From a virus, in the IMG/VR virus record IMGVR_UViG_3300032093_000181, positions 1-54,292 of that record: DNA of 54,292 nt. One strand, written 5' to 3'. Below the pieces are notes generated by a model. It searched no databases and was not told the origin of the DNA. It saw only the letters and a list, made by a program, of their open reading frames with translations. Below, piece by piece: positions 15,450 to 22,256 of the stretch. A program made the position numbers and the translations under genes. How positions within the stretch are numbered: the first letter of the stretch is position 1; every line of letters starts with the position of its first letter.

Positions 15450-17321
15450 TCAGCAGTCGCCGTAGTTGGGGCCGAAAGTTGCCTTGCAGGCGATGGGTAG
15501 CCCTTCAGCCCAGGATGGGGTGGTAGACATGATGCCAGTGACTACCTGCAACGCTTGCTCTACCTCATCGGCGGGGGCGATACACACCACCGAGTCATGG
15601 ACGGTGAGCGCCACGTTGTAGTGCTTGGAGATGTTGACTAGCTGTTCTCCGACGATGCAACGCGCAAGCGCCTGGACCACGTTCTCCACGATGGTCCCGC
15701 CCCAGATCGACACCGGACCCTTGCGAGACTTATAGACGTACTTTGTTTTGTTGTTCTCAACCTCAGTCTTTAGCTCAGGGTAGCGGATACGGAACCCGTT
15801 GGGCAGGATGAACCCCTGCCGGTCATACTTCAAGCAATCCCTCTGCCCAAACGCATACCGATCCTCGGGTTGCTGCCACTGCACAAGGTCTCTGAGCACC
15901 AAGTCACCCTCGGCCCACAGTTCCTTGATCTTATTATTTGCCTCCCGATAAACGTCGATAATCTCCCGAGCCTGCGCCTCGGTAACCACTCGCGGAGGTG
16001 AGGCTACCGCCAACGTGGACTGGAGTTTCGCCCACCCGGTGCCGTAACCGCAGCCCAGGATCACGGTCTTCCCGATGAAGCGCTGCTCCTCTGTAACTTC
16101 CTCCGGCTTGCACTTGAAGATTTTGGACGCCATGATCCGGTAGACATCCTGCTTCTCCGCGAACATCTTCACCACGTCATCCTGACCTGCCAGCCACGCC
16201 AGCACCCGCGCCTCGATCTGCGAGGAGTCTGAGTTGATGACCACGTACCCTTCAGGCGGCACGATGGCATTCTTCAGTGCTTTCTTCTTCACATCCCGGC
16301 TCGGCAGGTTTTGGAAGTTCACCTTGTCGTACCCCGCCCAGCGCCCGGTGTGTGCGCCGTAATACTTCAACGGGATGGGGATGCGCCCAGCGTTGCGCCT
16401 ACCGATGTCGATGAATCTTTGGATACGCTTTTCTTCCAGAGTGGACTTCACACCCAGGCGTGCAGCGCACAAGTTCTGAATGAAGGTGTTCTCGTGGTCA
16501 CAAAGCGCCAAGAATCCCTCGTCCTTCTTTGCCAGGGCAGGGGCTTCCTTGCCTGTGACGGGGCTTGTCTTCATCGGAACTTGGACGTCAAAAGATGTCA
16601 GAACTTCTGCGAATTGTTTGTTGCTGGATAACTTCGCTGCAACCTCATCCTCGGTCTGGCATTGAAGTTGTTCTTTGAGTTTGCCCAACAGTTCGCTACG
16701 TTCCTCGTGCAGTGAGGCAAGGCGCTCGTGCAGCACGGGCTCATCGATATATAACTTTGGTTGTATAAACATCCGTAGAGTCTGGTTGATGAGGTCCATC
16801 TCCGACTCGGGGAATGAATTCGCGAAGCGGTTGTACAGGGTGTACGTCAACTCCACGTCATTGCAGCAGTAGCGTCCGTATTGCGCCAAGTCCTCGGGCG
16901 TGAACGCCTCCCGACGCTTGCCTTCCGCTGCAACTACCTCGTCGCCTTTGACTCCGATCTGGTACATCTGCGCCAAGTGAGCGAGTGACCCACCTACATC
17001 CACACCGTGAAGCGCCCGAGCCATACAAAGCGTGTCGCATAGGTAGGCGGGAGTGATACCGAAATACCACGCGAGGATTGCTCCGTCGAAGAGCATGTTG
17101 TGAGCCAGGACTGCGCTGTTCTTCCAGTCGAACTCTTTGCGCAAGAACTTAGTCAGGAACGCACGGTCTCCTGAAGTCCAAACTGCGGGGGCATCATCGA
17201 CTTTGACACCAACACCGATAACTTCAAACTGCTTTCCACGGACATACTCTTCGGTAGTCAGCCGCCTCAACGAGAACGACTTGTCGTAGAAAGTTTCAAA
17301 ATCCAACGTGATGAAACTCAT
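15450..17321 (-). CDS. Family A DNA polymerase with 3'-5' exonuclease
   Basis: A 623-residue replicative polymerase. The exonuclease domain has DFE (D7, E9), a motif II Asp in HNMLFDG (D79) and a motif III YCCND (D155). The polymerase domain has motif A DSSQIEAR (D365), motif B RFIGKTVILGCGYGTGW and motif C VHDSV (D576). Motif A carries Ser where Tyr is usual (DYSQIE) and motif C has Ser where Glu is usual (HDE), while both catalytic aspartates remain. The length fits phage single-subunit T7-like polymerases without a 5' nuclease domain. A terminator separates it from the upstream DUF3310 gene. Confidence 0.93.
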   Translation of the reverse strand: MSFITLDFETFYDKSFSLRRLTTEEYVRGKQFEVIGVGVKVDDAPAVWTSGDRAFLTKFLRKEFDWKNSAVLAHNMLFDGAILAWYFGITPAYLCDTLCMARALHGVDVGGSLAHLAQMYQIGVKGDEVVAAEGKRREAFTPEDLAQYGRYCCNDVELTYTLYNRFANSFPESEMDLINQTLRMFIQPKLYIDEPVLHERLASLHEERSELLGKLKEQLQCQTEDEVAAKLSSNKQFAEVLTSFDVQVPMKTSPVTGKEAPALAKKDEGFLALCDHENTFIQNLCAARLGVKSTLEEKRIQRFIDIGRRNAGRIPIPLKYYGAHTGRWAGYDKVNFQNLPSRDVKKKALKNAIVPPEGYVVINSDSSQIEARVLAWLAGQDDVVKMFAEKQDVYRIMASKIFKCKPEEVTEEQRFIGKTVILGCGYGTGWAKLQSTLAVASPPRVVTEAQAREIIDVYREANNKIKELWAEGDLVLRDLVQWQQPEDRYAFGQRDCLKYDRQGFILPNGFRIRYPELKTEVENNKTKYVYKSRKGPVSIWGGTIVENVVQALARCIVGEQLVNISKHYNVALTVHDSVVCIAPADEVEQALQVVTGIMSTTPSWAEGLPIACKATFGPNYGDC

Positions 17322-17359
17322 TCAGTACTCGCTAACTAGCGTGGTCAAAAGTGAAAATA

Positions 17360-17381
17360 AAACCGGGCCGGAGCCCGGTTT
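17360..17381 (-). terminator. Rho-independent terminator, leftward
   Basis: A 9-base-pair GC-rich stem (AAACCGGGC / GCCCGGTTT) with a 4-base loop, followed on the minus strand by a T-rich TTTTATTTTC. It lies between the stop of the DUF3310 gene (17398) and the polymerase start (17321). It should separate the upstream small-gene operon from the replication core or reduce read-through. Confidence 0.8.
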
Positions 17382-17397
17382 GTTGGAATGAGATGTA

Positions 17398-17787
17398 TCA
17401 GGATTGATCAATCTCACGTTGCAAGTACCACAACGCTTTCTGCAGGTCTTCCTTGCGGTTGCCCTTGTGCTCGGAGCGGGTGATGTACTTGATCACGTTG
17501 CCCAGGCGGTAGTTCAACCCCTTGGCTTCGATGAAGTCGATGGTCTCGATACCACCAGTCTTGTAGTGGGGCGGGTGATTGACCGGGTCGGCAGCGGGGG
17601 GTTCGGCAGGAGCCGGATCAGCGGCAACGGGGAACGGGGCTACCTCAAAGGTATTCTTCATCTTCTGGCGGGTCACGTACACGCTACCCGGCTTGACCTT
17701 CAACGCCTTGGCTACTTCCCCCGGCTTTGCGTTGGGGTGCTTCTCGTAGTACTCACGAATTCTTGCGGCGTCTGACTTCTTTTGCAT
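17398..17787 (-). CDS. DUF3310 protein with N-terminal helix-turn-helix
   Basis: A 129-residue protein of two parts. Residues about 5-40 resemble a winged or simple HTH (AKPGEVAKALKVKPGSVYVTR). After a Pro/Ala-rich linker, residues about 68-125 match the DUF3310 pattern widespread in phages: VNHPPHYKTGGIETIDFIE, then LGNVIKYITRSEHKG and a C-terminal helix. DUF3310 proteins are often annotated as nucleotide kinase-like, without experimental proof. The HTH plus DUF3310 arrangement suggests a DNA- or nucleotide-sensing function. Confidence 0.85.
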   Translation of the reverse strand: MQKKSDAARIREYYEKHPNAKPGEVAKALKVKPGSVYVTRQKMKNTFEVAPFPVAADPAPAEPPAADPVNHPPHYKTGGIETIDFIEAKGLNYRLGNVIKYITRSEHKGNRKEDLQKALWYLQREIDQS

Positions 17788-17868
17788 TTGGTTTTTCCAA
17801 TCGTTTTGACTGAGTTGATAGGTAGTGTTTCAGGGAACTGTGAAGACTTATTTACATGATTGCTTCTC

Positions 17869-18090
17869 CTACTTCAGTAGCTTGTTGGTAAGTCGTTTTC
17901 TTTGCTCCTCTATTGACACTAACGCTTCCGTCTTTTTGATAGCTGTAGAGGAAGGGCCAGGGGTTATGCGTTCCTCTGTCCAGAACTTGTGCAGGTTCCC
18001 GCACTGGTAACGACGGCGGCGCGATCCATCTGACCTCACTCGCGTGTCTATCACCTCCGTCCACACGTTGCACTCGGGGCATCTAAACAT
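17869..18090 (-). CDS. Small zinc-ribbon protein (73 aa)
   Basis: Starts at ATG 18090, which overlaps the previous gene by 8 bases. The protein has CPEC near its N-terminus, then a basic RRRRYQC and a His (GNLHKF), resembling the zinc ribbon of NrdR or Ogr-type DNA-binding proteins (CPxC...RRRRYxCxxxHxF). The second half is basic and helical. It is likely a nucleic acid-binding protein; regulation of a phage or host promoter is possible. Longer in-frame extension upstream crosses two other genes and is rejected. Confidence 0.6.
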   Translation of the reverse strand: MFRCPECNVWTEVIDTRVRSDGSRRRRYQCGNLHKFWTEERITPGPSSTAIKKTEALVSIEEQRKRLTNKLLK

Positions 18091-18271
18091 CCTCCTTCTT
18101 CTCCACAAAGCTAGGGCAGCGTTCATCTTCCATGATCCACGGCCCCATGTAGTACTGTCTCGTAGCCTCCGGGTGAACCGGAGAGTTCTTGAGGTTGCGT
18201 TTACATGCCTTGCAGTATTCAAAGCATGGGTTACCCGCACAGCGGGCGAAGTCTTGTGGTTGGTAGGTCAT
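18083..18271 (-). CDS. Small cysteine-rich protein (62 aa)
   Basis: ATG at 18271 with AAAGGAG 5 bases upstream. It has C...C..YCKAC spaced cysteines in the first 25 residues and one more near the end (ERCPSF), so a metal-binding fold is likely. It overlaps the upstream lipoprotein-like gene by 4 bases (ATGA) and the downstream zinc-ribbon gene by 8. The function is unknown. Confidence 0.6.
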   Translation of the reverse strand: MTYQPQDFARCAGNPCFEYCKACKRNLKNSPVHPEATRQYYMGPWIMEDERCPSFVEKKEDV

Positions 18272-18456
18272 TTCCGCTCCTTTGGCACTTCCACCAAGCA
18301 ATGCCCGCCCCTCAGTTGTAGGTCGCCCTCCACTCTCTTGACCGGACAGACGAGGATGATCTCTTTACCGTCCACCGTTCGCAAAGTGAAGCGCTCCATT
18401 TTTTGAACTGAGCAGGCCGACAGCAGTACTGCGCTGACGAGGGTTAGTTGTTTCAT
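18268..18456 (-). CDS. Small predicted lipoprotein (62 aa)
   Basis: The N-terminus MKQLTLVSAVLLSAC is a typical lipoprotein signal: a basic start, a hydrophobic stretch and a lipobox LSAC with the modified Cys at residue 15. The mature part is about 48 residues and beta-rich. If processed it would be anchored to the inner or outer membrane. Rz1-type spanins and superinfection exclusion proteins are phage lipoproteins of this size, but Rz1-like proline richness is absent and the gene is in the early operon. Exclusion or envelope modification is the better guess. Confidence 0.6.
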   Translation of the reverse strand: MKQLTLVSAVLLSACSVQKMERFTLRTVDGKEIILVCPVKRVEGDLQLRGGHCLVEVPKERK

Positions 18457-18710
18457 CCCTGCCCCCTTGCGCGGATGGCGGCGGCGCAGTCATACGCATC
18501 AGGTTCGTCCATCACGCGAGTGCTGTTCCAGTAGCTACGCTGTAGGTCATCACACACCTTCGCGCAGCTTTCACGCTCGGCAGCGGCGACAAGGGTGGCG
18601 AAGCGTTCAATGGCCTCGTCAGAGGCAATCGTGATGTCCCACATCTCTGGGCTATGGTGGGGTTTGAACCCAGACTCCCGCGCCATGCGGATGACGTCTT
18701 CCTTATTCAT
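18453..18710 (-). CDS. Phage hypothetical protein, ERESCAKVCD family copy 1
   Basis: An 85-residue protein from ATG 18710, chosen because GGGGG lies just upstream and it makes an ATGA overlap with the previous gene; an ATG four codons earlier lacks a binding site. Its C-terminal half, ERESCAKVCD...DEPDAYDCAAAIRAR, is shared with the gene at 20504-20725. This helical two-cysteine motif is common in small phage proteins of unknown role. The two copies flank the duplicated gene pair. Confidence 0.6.
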   Translation of the reverse strand: MNKEDVIRMARESGFKPHHSPEMWDITIASDEAIERFATLVAAAERESCAKVCDDLQRSYWNSTRVMDEPDAYDCAAAIRARGQG

Positions 18711-19048
18711 TGCTGCCCCCATGTAAACACTGAGTTCACCGCAACCTGCGGCACCTTTTTCTTCTCTCGGTATGCTTTCTTCCTCTCGTAGTCACTGATG
18801 ACCGGAGGTTTACTTGCGTTGCGTCTGTTGCCCACTGCGTAAACAGCACGGAGGTACTTCCTGCCGATACCCTCACGGGTCCATGAGTGGATGTAGATCT
18901 GCTTGGTCTGTACCCGTAACCGCATGGCAGAGAGCAGGCTGCTTACGTTTGGGTATGGATGGTCAGGAAAGTACGTAGCCACCTCACGCATGGTCATCGG
19001 CCCGCACTGCTCAAGCACACCCTTGACGTTTTCCCAGTTGAGTTTCAT
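18707..19048 (-). CDS. Winged-helix-like phage protein
   Basis: A 113-residue protein from ATG 19048, which overlaps the previous stop as ATGA. The first 60 residues look like a winged helix: a helix (ENVKGVLEQCGP), MTMREVATYF as a second helix, NVSSLLSAMRLRV as a recognition helix and then QIYIHSWTRE as a beta wing. The C-terminus is very basic (ERKKAYREKKKV). I recall similar phage proteins with the RYLRAVYAVG pattern. A DNA-binding regulator is likely; the target is unknown. Confidence 0.6.
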   Translation of the reverse strand: MKLNWENVKGVLEQCGPMTMREVATYFPDHPYPNVSSLLSAMRLRVQTKQIYIHSWTREGIGRKYLRAVYAVGNRRNASKPPVISDYERKKAYREKKKVPQVAVNSVFTWGQQ

Positions 19049-19437
19049 GTGATCCCATGCTGCTGCTCCGCAGCCCGCCAAGCCTCCATCCAGATCGTCA
19101 TCGGGTCATGCCCAAAGAACACCCCTTTGGGGGCCTTGTCCATGCGGTCGAACATCTCGTCAATGGTTGCTGGCGGCTTGCGCTGGGGTGGGGCGGTGTA
19201 GAGGGGCTCGATCTCGTTTGCCTGCTCCCGTGGGTAGTAGGTTGTTACCTTCCACGGCTGGACAAAACCCGGCGCGTCTGTAAGGTTTCGCATCCTCCAT
19301 CGCCACGCCACCGGCTCCTGCACCGGCTCTGCCAGCGCGGCCTCAAGAGCGGCAATCTCTGCGTATGTGTCGTAGTAACTGCTGGCGCGAACAAGTACCT
19401 CCAGCGCCTGCTGGGCGGCGGTTCGTAGGTCAGTCAT
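19045..19437 (-). CDS. Phage hypothetical protein, QQALEAL family copy 2
   Basis: A 130-residue protein. It starts with an amphipathic AAQQALEVL helix, has EPVAWRW and then IEPLYTAPP, a pattern of a large family of short phage proteins with variable centres. The gene at 19748-20101 has the same architecture (AQQALEAL, QEPVAS, LLYTHPP). Together with the neighbouring MTDRELLE genes it forms the second half of a tandem duplicated gene pair. ATGA overlaps join it on both sides. The function is unknown. Confidence 0.6.
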   Translation of the reverse strand: MTDLRTAAQQALEVLVRASSYYDTYAEIAALEAALAEPVQEPVAWRWRMRNLTDAPGFVQPWKVTTYYPREQANEIEPLYTAPPQRKPPATIDEMFDRMDKAPKGVFFGHDPMTIWMEAWRAAEQQHGIT

Positions 19438-19751
19438 GCCATGCTCCTTCCAATCTCTGATGCTGCCCTGACGATGGCGCGGCGATAGTCTTCGTCTGTG
19501 AAGTCAATGACAACTTCAGGCCATGCCCCCGCAACCACTCTGCGATCCATAAAGTCAATACACGCCTCCAACTTCACCGCCAGCCGCAGCGCATCGCCGT
19601 CGTCGGTGAGAGGGTTCCAGCAGGTTGAGCCGTTGACGATCCAAAGGCCGGAATTGGCGCACCCTTCCTCGTCGCGTTCAGCCTGTCGAGCGGCGTGAAT
19701 CTTCAGCCCCGCCGCCTTCGCAGCGGCCTCAAGCAGTTCGCGGTCAGTCAT
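19434..19751 (-). CDS. Phage hypothetical protein, MTDRELLE family copy 2
   Basis: A 105-residue protein. It shares its start (MTDRELLE.AAKAAG), its middle (CWNPLTDDGDALRLAVKL) and its end (RRAIVRAA.EIGRSM) with the equally long protein at 20098-20415. A 54-base block (19569-19622) is identical in DNA to 20248-20301, so the duplication is either recent or kept by gene conversion. The central parts differ. The function is unknown; the gene is ATGA-coupled on both sides. Confidence 0.65.
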   Translation of the reverse strand: MTDRELLEAAAKAAGLKIHAARQAERDEEGCANSGLWIVNGSTCWNPLTDDGDALRLAVKLEACIDFMDRRVVAGAWPEVVIDFTDEDYRRAIVRAASEIGRSMA

Positions 19752-20101
19752 GCGTTTCGCTCCTTCAGCTTATCTTCAAGCCATAACACAAGCCCTTCAA
19801 CGCCGACATGCCGACAGACGTGTCTGGCTTTCTCATGCTCCTCCTCCGTCAGCCCTCGCCACTCGCGGCGGGGTGGGTGGGTGTAGAGAAGATTTCCTCC
19901 TACAGGCAGCGGGCAGCGCCAGTCGTCAAACTCTCGATCTCCACCTATCGTCACGTAGATGGACGCCACCGGCTCCTGCTCCGGCTGCTCCAGCGCGGCG
20001 CGGAGGGCGTCTTGGGCTTTCAAGACATAGTAGGGTTCGCTTAAACCCTCCAACGCCTCCAGCGCCTGCTGGGCCACGGCTCGGTCGATGGTGATGGTCA
20101 T
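19748..20101 (-). CDS. Phage hypothetical protein, QQALEAL family copy 1
   Basis: A 117-residue protein with AQQALEAL at the start, EQPEQEPVASIYV in the middle, then LLYTHPPRREWRGLTEEE and a helical C-terminus. It is the paralogue of the gene at 19045-19437. The REWRGLTEEE segment also recurs as YREWRGLLKED in the protein at 21028-21312, so pieces of this family are shuffled within the operon. It is ATGA-coupled to both neighbours. The function is unknown. Confidence 0.6.
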   Translation of the reverse strand: MTITIDRAVAQQALEALEGLSEPYYVLKAQDALRAALEQPEQEPVASIYVTIGGDREFDDWRCPLPVGGNLLYTHPPRREWRGLTEEEHEKARHVCRHVGVEGLVLWLEDKLKERNA

Positions 20102-20415
20102 TTCATGCTCCTTCCAATCTCAGCCGCAGCCCTGACGATGGCGCGGCGGGTGGCTGCGTAGGGGTCGTTGTTGAAAGCCCGAAGAATCTTGACGCCAGTT
20201 TGGTGCCTAATGGCAATGCTCCTGCGATCCATGTCAATTTCAAACAGCAACTTCACCGCCAGCCGCAGCGCATCGCCGTCGTCGGTGAGAGGGTTCCAGC
20301 ACAACACTCCGTTGTCGCTCACCTTGTGCGTCAAGCCGTTGGTGAACACATCTTCGTGCCATAGCTCAATCCCCGCCGCCTTCGCAGCGAGTTCAAGGAG
20401 TTCGCGGTCAGTCAT
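20098..20415 (-). CDS. Phage hypothetical protein, MTDRELLE family copy 1
   Basis: A 105-residue protein starting at ATG 20415, where a GGGGTGGGT stretch precedes the ATG and the previous stop overlaps (ATGA). It is the paralogue of 19434-19751. A longer in-frame extension to 20688 exists but would overlap the genes at 20412-20507 and 20504-20725 and is rejected. Conserved parts are the N-terminal helix, CWNPLTDDGDALRLAVKL and RRAIVRAA. The function is unknown. Confidence 0.65.
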   Translation of the reverse strand: MTDRELLELAAKAAGIELWHEDVFTNGLTHKVSDNGVLCWNPLTDDGDALRLAVKLLFEIDMDRRSIAIRHQTGVKILRAFNNDPYAATRRAIVRAAAEIGRSMK

Positions 20416-20507
20416 ACCCACCCCATCATTTTGAAAGCAACCTCGGTCGGCACGATGGCCGTAACATACGCCCGAGACACCGGGCACCAGTAATGGATGC
20501 GGGTCAT
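20412..20507 (-). CDS. Very small ORF between duplicated genes (31 aa)
   Basis: A 31-codon frame that begins with an ATG overlapping the previous stop as ATGA (20504-20507) and ends with a TGA overlapping the next ATG the same way (20412-20415). It exactly fills what would otherwise be an 88-base gap in an unbroken chain of overlaps. The peptide has one Cys and several aromatic and hydrophobic residues (IHYWCPVSRAYVTAIV), so a small membrane-active or beta-hairpin peptide is possible. The support is architectural. Confidence 0.5.
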   Translation of the reverse strand: MTRIHYWCPVSRAYVTAIVPTEVAFKMMGWV

Positions 20508-20725
20508 TGCTTATCCTTCCTTGCGCGGATGGCGGCGGCGCAGATGCCAACGGCCAGCGCAGGACGCGGCTCATCAATCGCGTGCAGCCGCGCCACTTCA
20601 AAGTCACACACCTTCGCGCAGCTTTCACGCTCCTGCTCCATCGCCTTATCCAGCATCTCCCGCAGTGCCCTGCTGGGGGCGAAGCCAAAGGTATTGCAGA
20701 GTTCGCGGAACTGATCGTCAGTCAT
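20504..20725 (-). CDS. Phage hypothetical protein, ERESCAKVCD family copy 2
   Basis: A 73-residue protein with MTDDQFRELC at the N-terminus and QERESCAKVCD ... DEPRPA ... CAAAIRAR in the C-terminal half, shared with the gene at 18453-18710. ATGA overlaps on both sides. The function is unknown; the two paired cysteines could form a disulphide or bind a metal. Confidence 0.6.
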   Translation of the reverse strand: MTDDQFRELCNTFGFAPSRALREMLDKAMEQERESCAKVCDFEVARLHAIDEPRPALAVGICAAAIRARKDKQ

Positions 20726-20904
20726 GGCTGCTTCACCTCCATCAACATCATGATCTTTTTGATGGCTTCGTAGACTTCGATCCAGTCGTTCCAGCCGACG
20801 TATTGATTGATGTTGACCTTCACGGTGACCCCATCGACAAGCTCTACTGAGGCAACGACACCCATGTCATTGACTATGGATGCATGTGTAACTTCGATCT
20901 TCAT
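20722..20904 (-). CDS. Small hypothetical protein (60 aa)
   Basis: A 60-residue protein with an alternating beta pattern (GVVASVELVDGVTVKVNINQ) and a C-terminal helix rich in Ile and Met (YEAIKKIMMLMEV). Its ATG overlaps the stop of the 57-residue membrane protein upstream, and its stop overlaps the next ATG, so it is translationally coupled on both sides. No family recognised. Confidence 0.6.
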   Translation of the reverse strand: MKIEVTHASIVNDMGVVASVELVDGVTVKVNINQYVGWNDWIEVYEAIKKIMMLMEVKQP

Positions 20905-21074
20905 ACGAAATACCCCACAAGAACACCAGCACCGACAAGTGCCAGGAACCAGATAACTAACTTAGCTACAACCTCAAGACCGTTAAAGTCTTCAGGTGCC
21001 TCGCATGATTGAGGACACGGGCAAGGTTTATCCCCCTGTTGGCAGGGACCCGTGCAGTGTGGGAAGTCCTTCAT
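20901..21074 (-). CDS. Cysteine-rich single-span membrane protein (57 aa)
   Basis: A 57-codon frame starting at ATG 21074 with AGGAGG 6 bases upstream, one of the best ribosome binding sites in the operon. The N-terminal 25 residues hold five cysteines (HCTGPC, PCPCPQSC). Residues about 35-57 are a single hydrophobic span ending at the C-terminus (VVAKLVIWFLALVGAGVLV). It overlaps the previous gene by 47 bases in another frame and the next by 4. The design suggests a tail-anchored membrane protein with a metal-binding or disulphide-rich head; the function is unknown. Confidence 0.6.
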   Translation of the reverse strand: MKDFPHCTGPCQQGDKPCPCPQSCEAPEDFNGLEVVAKLVIWFLALVGAGVLVGYFV

Positions 21075-21312
21075 CTTCATCCTCCTTTAGCAACCCGCGC
21101 CATTCGCGGTACAGGGTCATGGTTGGGCCAAGCTCGGCAACGCGCATGGCGTCATCAGGTGAATACGTGCCGATATACCACTGCTTGCCATCCCAGTAGG
21201 AGTAAACAATCAGTTCATCACCGTTGTGATGGTTGTATAGCTTGCGTTCGTAGACACCCTCACGCACTGGGCATTCCAGAGCGCCGAACCACGGGGTTCG
21301 TTTCATATTCAT
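21028..21312 (-). CDS. Small hypothetical protein with YREWRGL motif (94 aa)
   Basis: A 94-residue protein. ATG 21312 overlaps the previous stop as ATGA; a second ATG two codons later is also possible. The middle is rich in Tyr and Trp (YSYWDGKQWYIGTYSPDD), and TLYREWRGLLKEDEDEG resembles the REWRGLTEEE of the gene at 19748-20101. Such YREWRGL endings are common in small phage proteins that carry a DUF551-like domain, although I cannot confirm that here. Its last 47 bases overlap the 57-residue membrane protein gene. Confidence 0.55.
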   Translation of the reverse strand: MNMKRTPWFGALECPVREGVYERKLYNHHNGDELIVYSYWDGKQWYIGTYSPDDAMRVAELGPTMTLYREWRGLLKEDEDEGLPTLHGSLPTGG

Positions 21313-22256
21313 TCCTTCACCGCGTAAGCGGCTCGTTTTCTAGGTTCACCAGAGCCGCGCACGAACGGGCTCCACCAATACACACCACTCTTTCGTTGCT
21401 TGAAGTGTCCACGGACATAGTGCGCGGCCATACCGACGTTGGAAGTGATCGTCCCATCGTCTGAGACTTTCTCCAGAGCTGACAGATGCACTACGGTGAA
21501 CGCTGCCGATGACATCTTCTTACGTAGTCTTGCACCGTAGGCTGAGTTCCTAAACTTCCTCTCCGCTACGTGCTTCTTCTCGACCCCGGTCTTGCAGTTG
21601 ATCAGCATGGCGCAGGCGAATGCAAGTACAGGAATCTCCACTGCTGACTCGTGTATGTGAGTCATCACAGAAGACCCGTCCGGTGCGCCACCGAAAGCAG
21701 CATTGAGATGTTCGTAAATCCGGTTAACGGGGATCTTCGCTGCCTCAAACCCACGTAAACCCGCTAACGACATGATGACGCCGGTCTCGATTGCTCCGTC
21801 TGCTGTCCCCTTTGTGTTCAGCAATATCCTGTGGATGTCGTACTCGTTCACCCCCAATGTGTAAGAGAAAAGGCTGTGCTGCATCGCGCCGCTGACGAAC
21901 CGCCAGTACGGAGTACATACAAACCTAGACTCCTTAGGTATCTCCCAAATGTGTACGCCGACGTGGGATATCTGCTGTGATCCGCTCGGGGCCAAAGAAC
22001 GGAACGCACGGATCTCAGGAGTTATCTCATATTCAATAGCCGTATGTTCATACGGCATATGGTGGTCCTTGAGGTCAGGGAACTTGAAAGACTCCGACCG
22101 CACAAGTTTCTCCGCAGCCAGCGCAACTTCCGGAGACAGCACAAAGATCTGCGTCTTGTCTGGTGGGGCAGAGTCAGCCAAGTCCACAGGGATACCGTGC
22201 TCACGGGTCGCGCCACGGTCCCAGAACAGATTGATGATGGGCTTATTAGCAACCAT
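21309..22256 (-). CDS. Hypothetical protein (315 aa), unknown family
   Basis: A 315-residue protein from ATG 22256 with GGGGGG 4 bases upstream. A longer in-frame start at 22409 would run through the small gene at 22246-22422 and has a biased Ser/Arg-rich composition, so it is rejected. Visible parts: an N-terminal PIINLFWDRGATREHGIP, a central mixed region with IHESAVEIPVLAFACAMLI as a possible hydrophobic helix, and a basic C-terminus. No catalytic motif is obvious. It follows the VRR-NUC gene and may be part of the same functional block. Confidence 0.6.
   Translation of the reverse strand: MVANKPIINLFWDRGATREHGIPVDLADSAPPDKTQIFVLSPEVALAAEKLVRSESFKFPDLKDHHMPYEHTAIEYEITPEIRAFRSLAPSGSQQISHVGVHIWEIPKESRFVCTPYWRFVSGAMQHSLFSYTLGVNEYDIHRILLNTKGTADGAIETGVIMSLAGLRGFEAAKIPVNRIYEHLNAAFGGAPDGSSVMTHIHESAVEIPVLAFACAMLINCKTGVEKKHVAERKFRNSAYGARLRKKMSSAAFTVVHLSALEKVSDDGTITSNVGMAAHYVRGHFKQRKSGVYWWSPFVRGSGEPRKRAAYAVKE

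Noticed and set aside
17852-18082. 76-aa frame overlapping the zinc-ribbon gene
   Set aside because: The alternative frame (17869-18090) has a clear CPEC...C zinc-ribbon pattern and operon coupling, while this one has none.
18268-18456. Rz1-type spanin lipoprotein
   Set aside because: It has the lipobox but lacks the proline-rich mature part and an overlapping Rz partner, and it is in an early operon.
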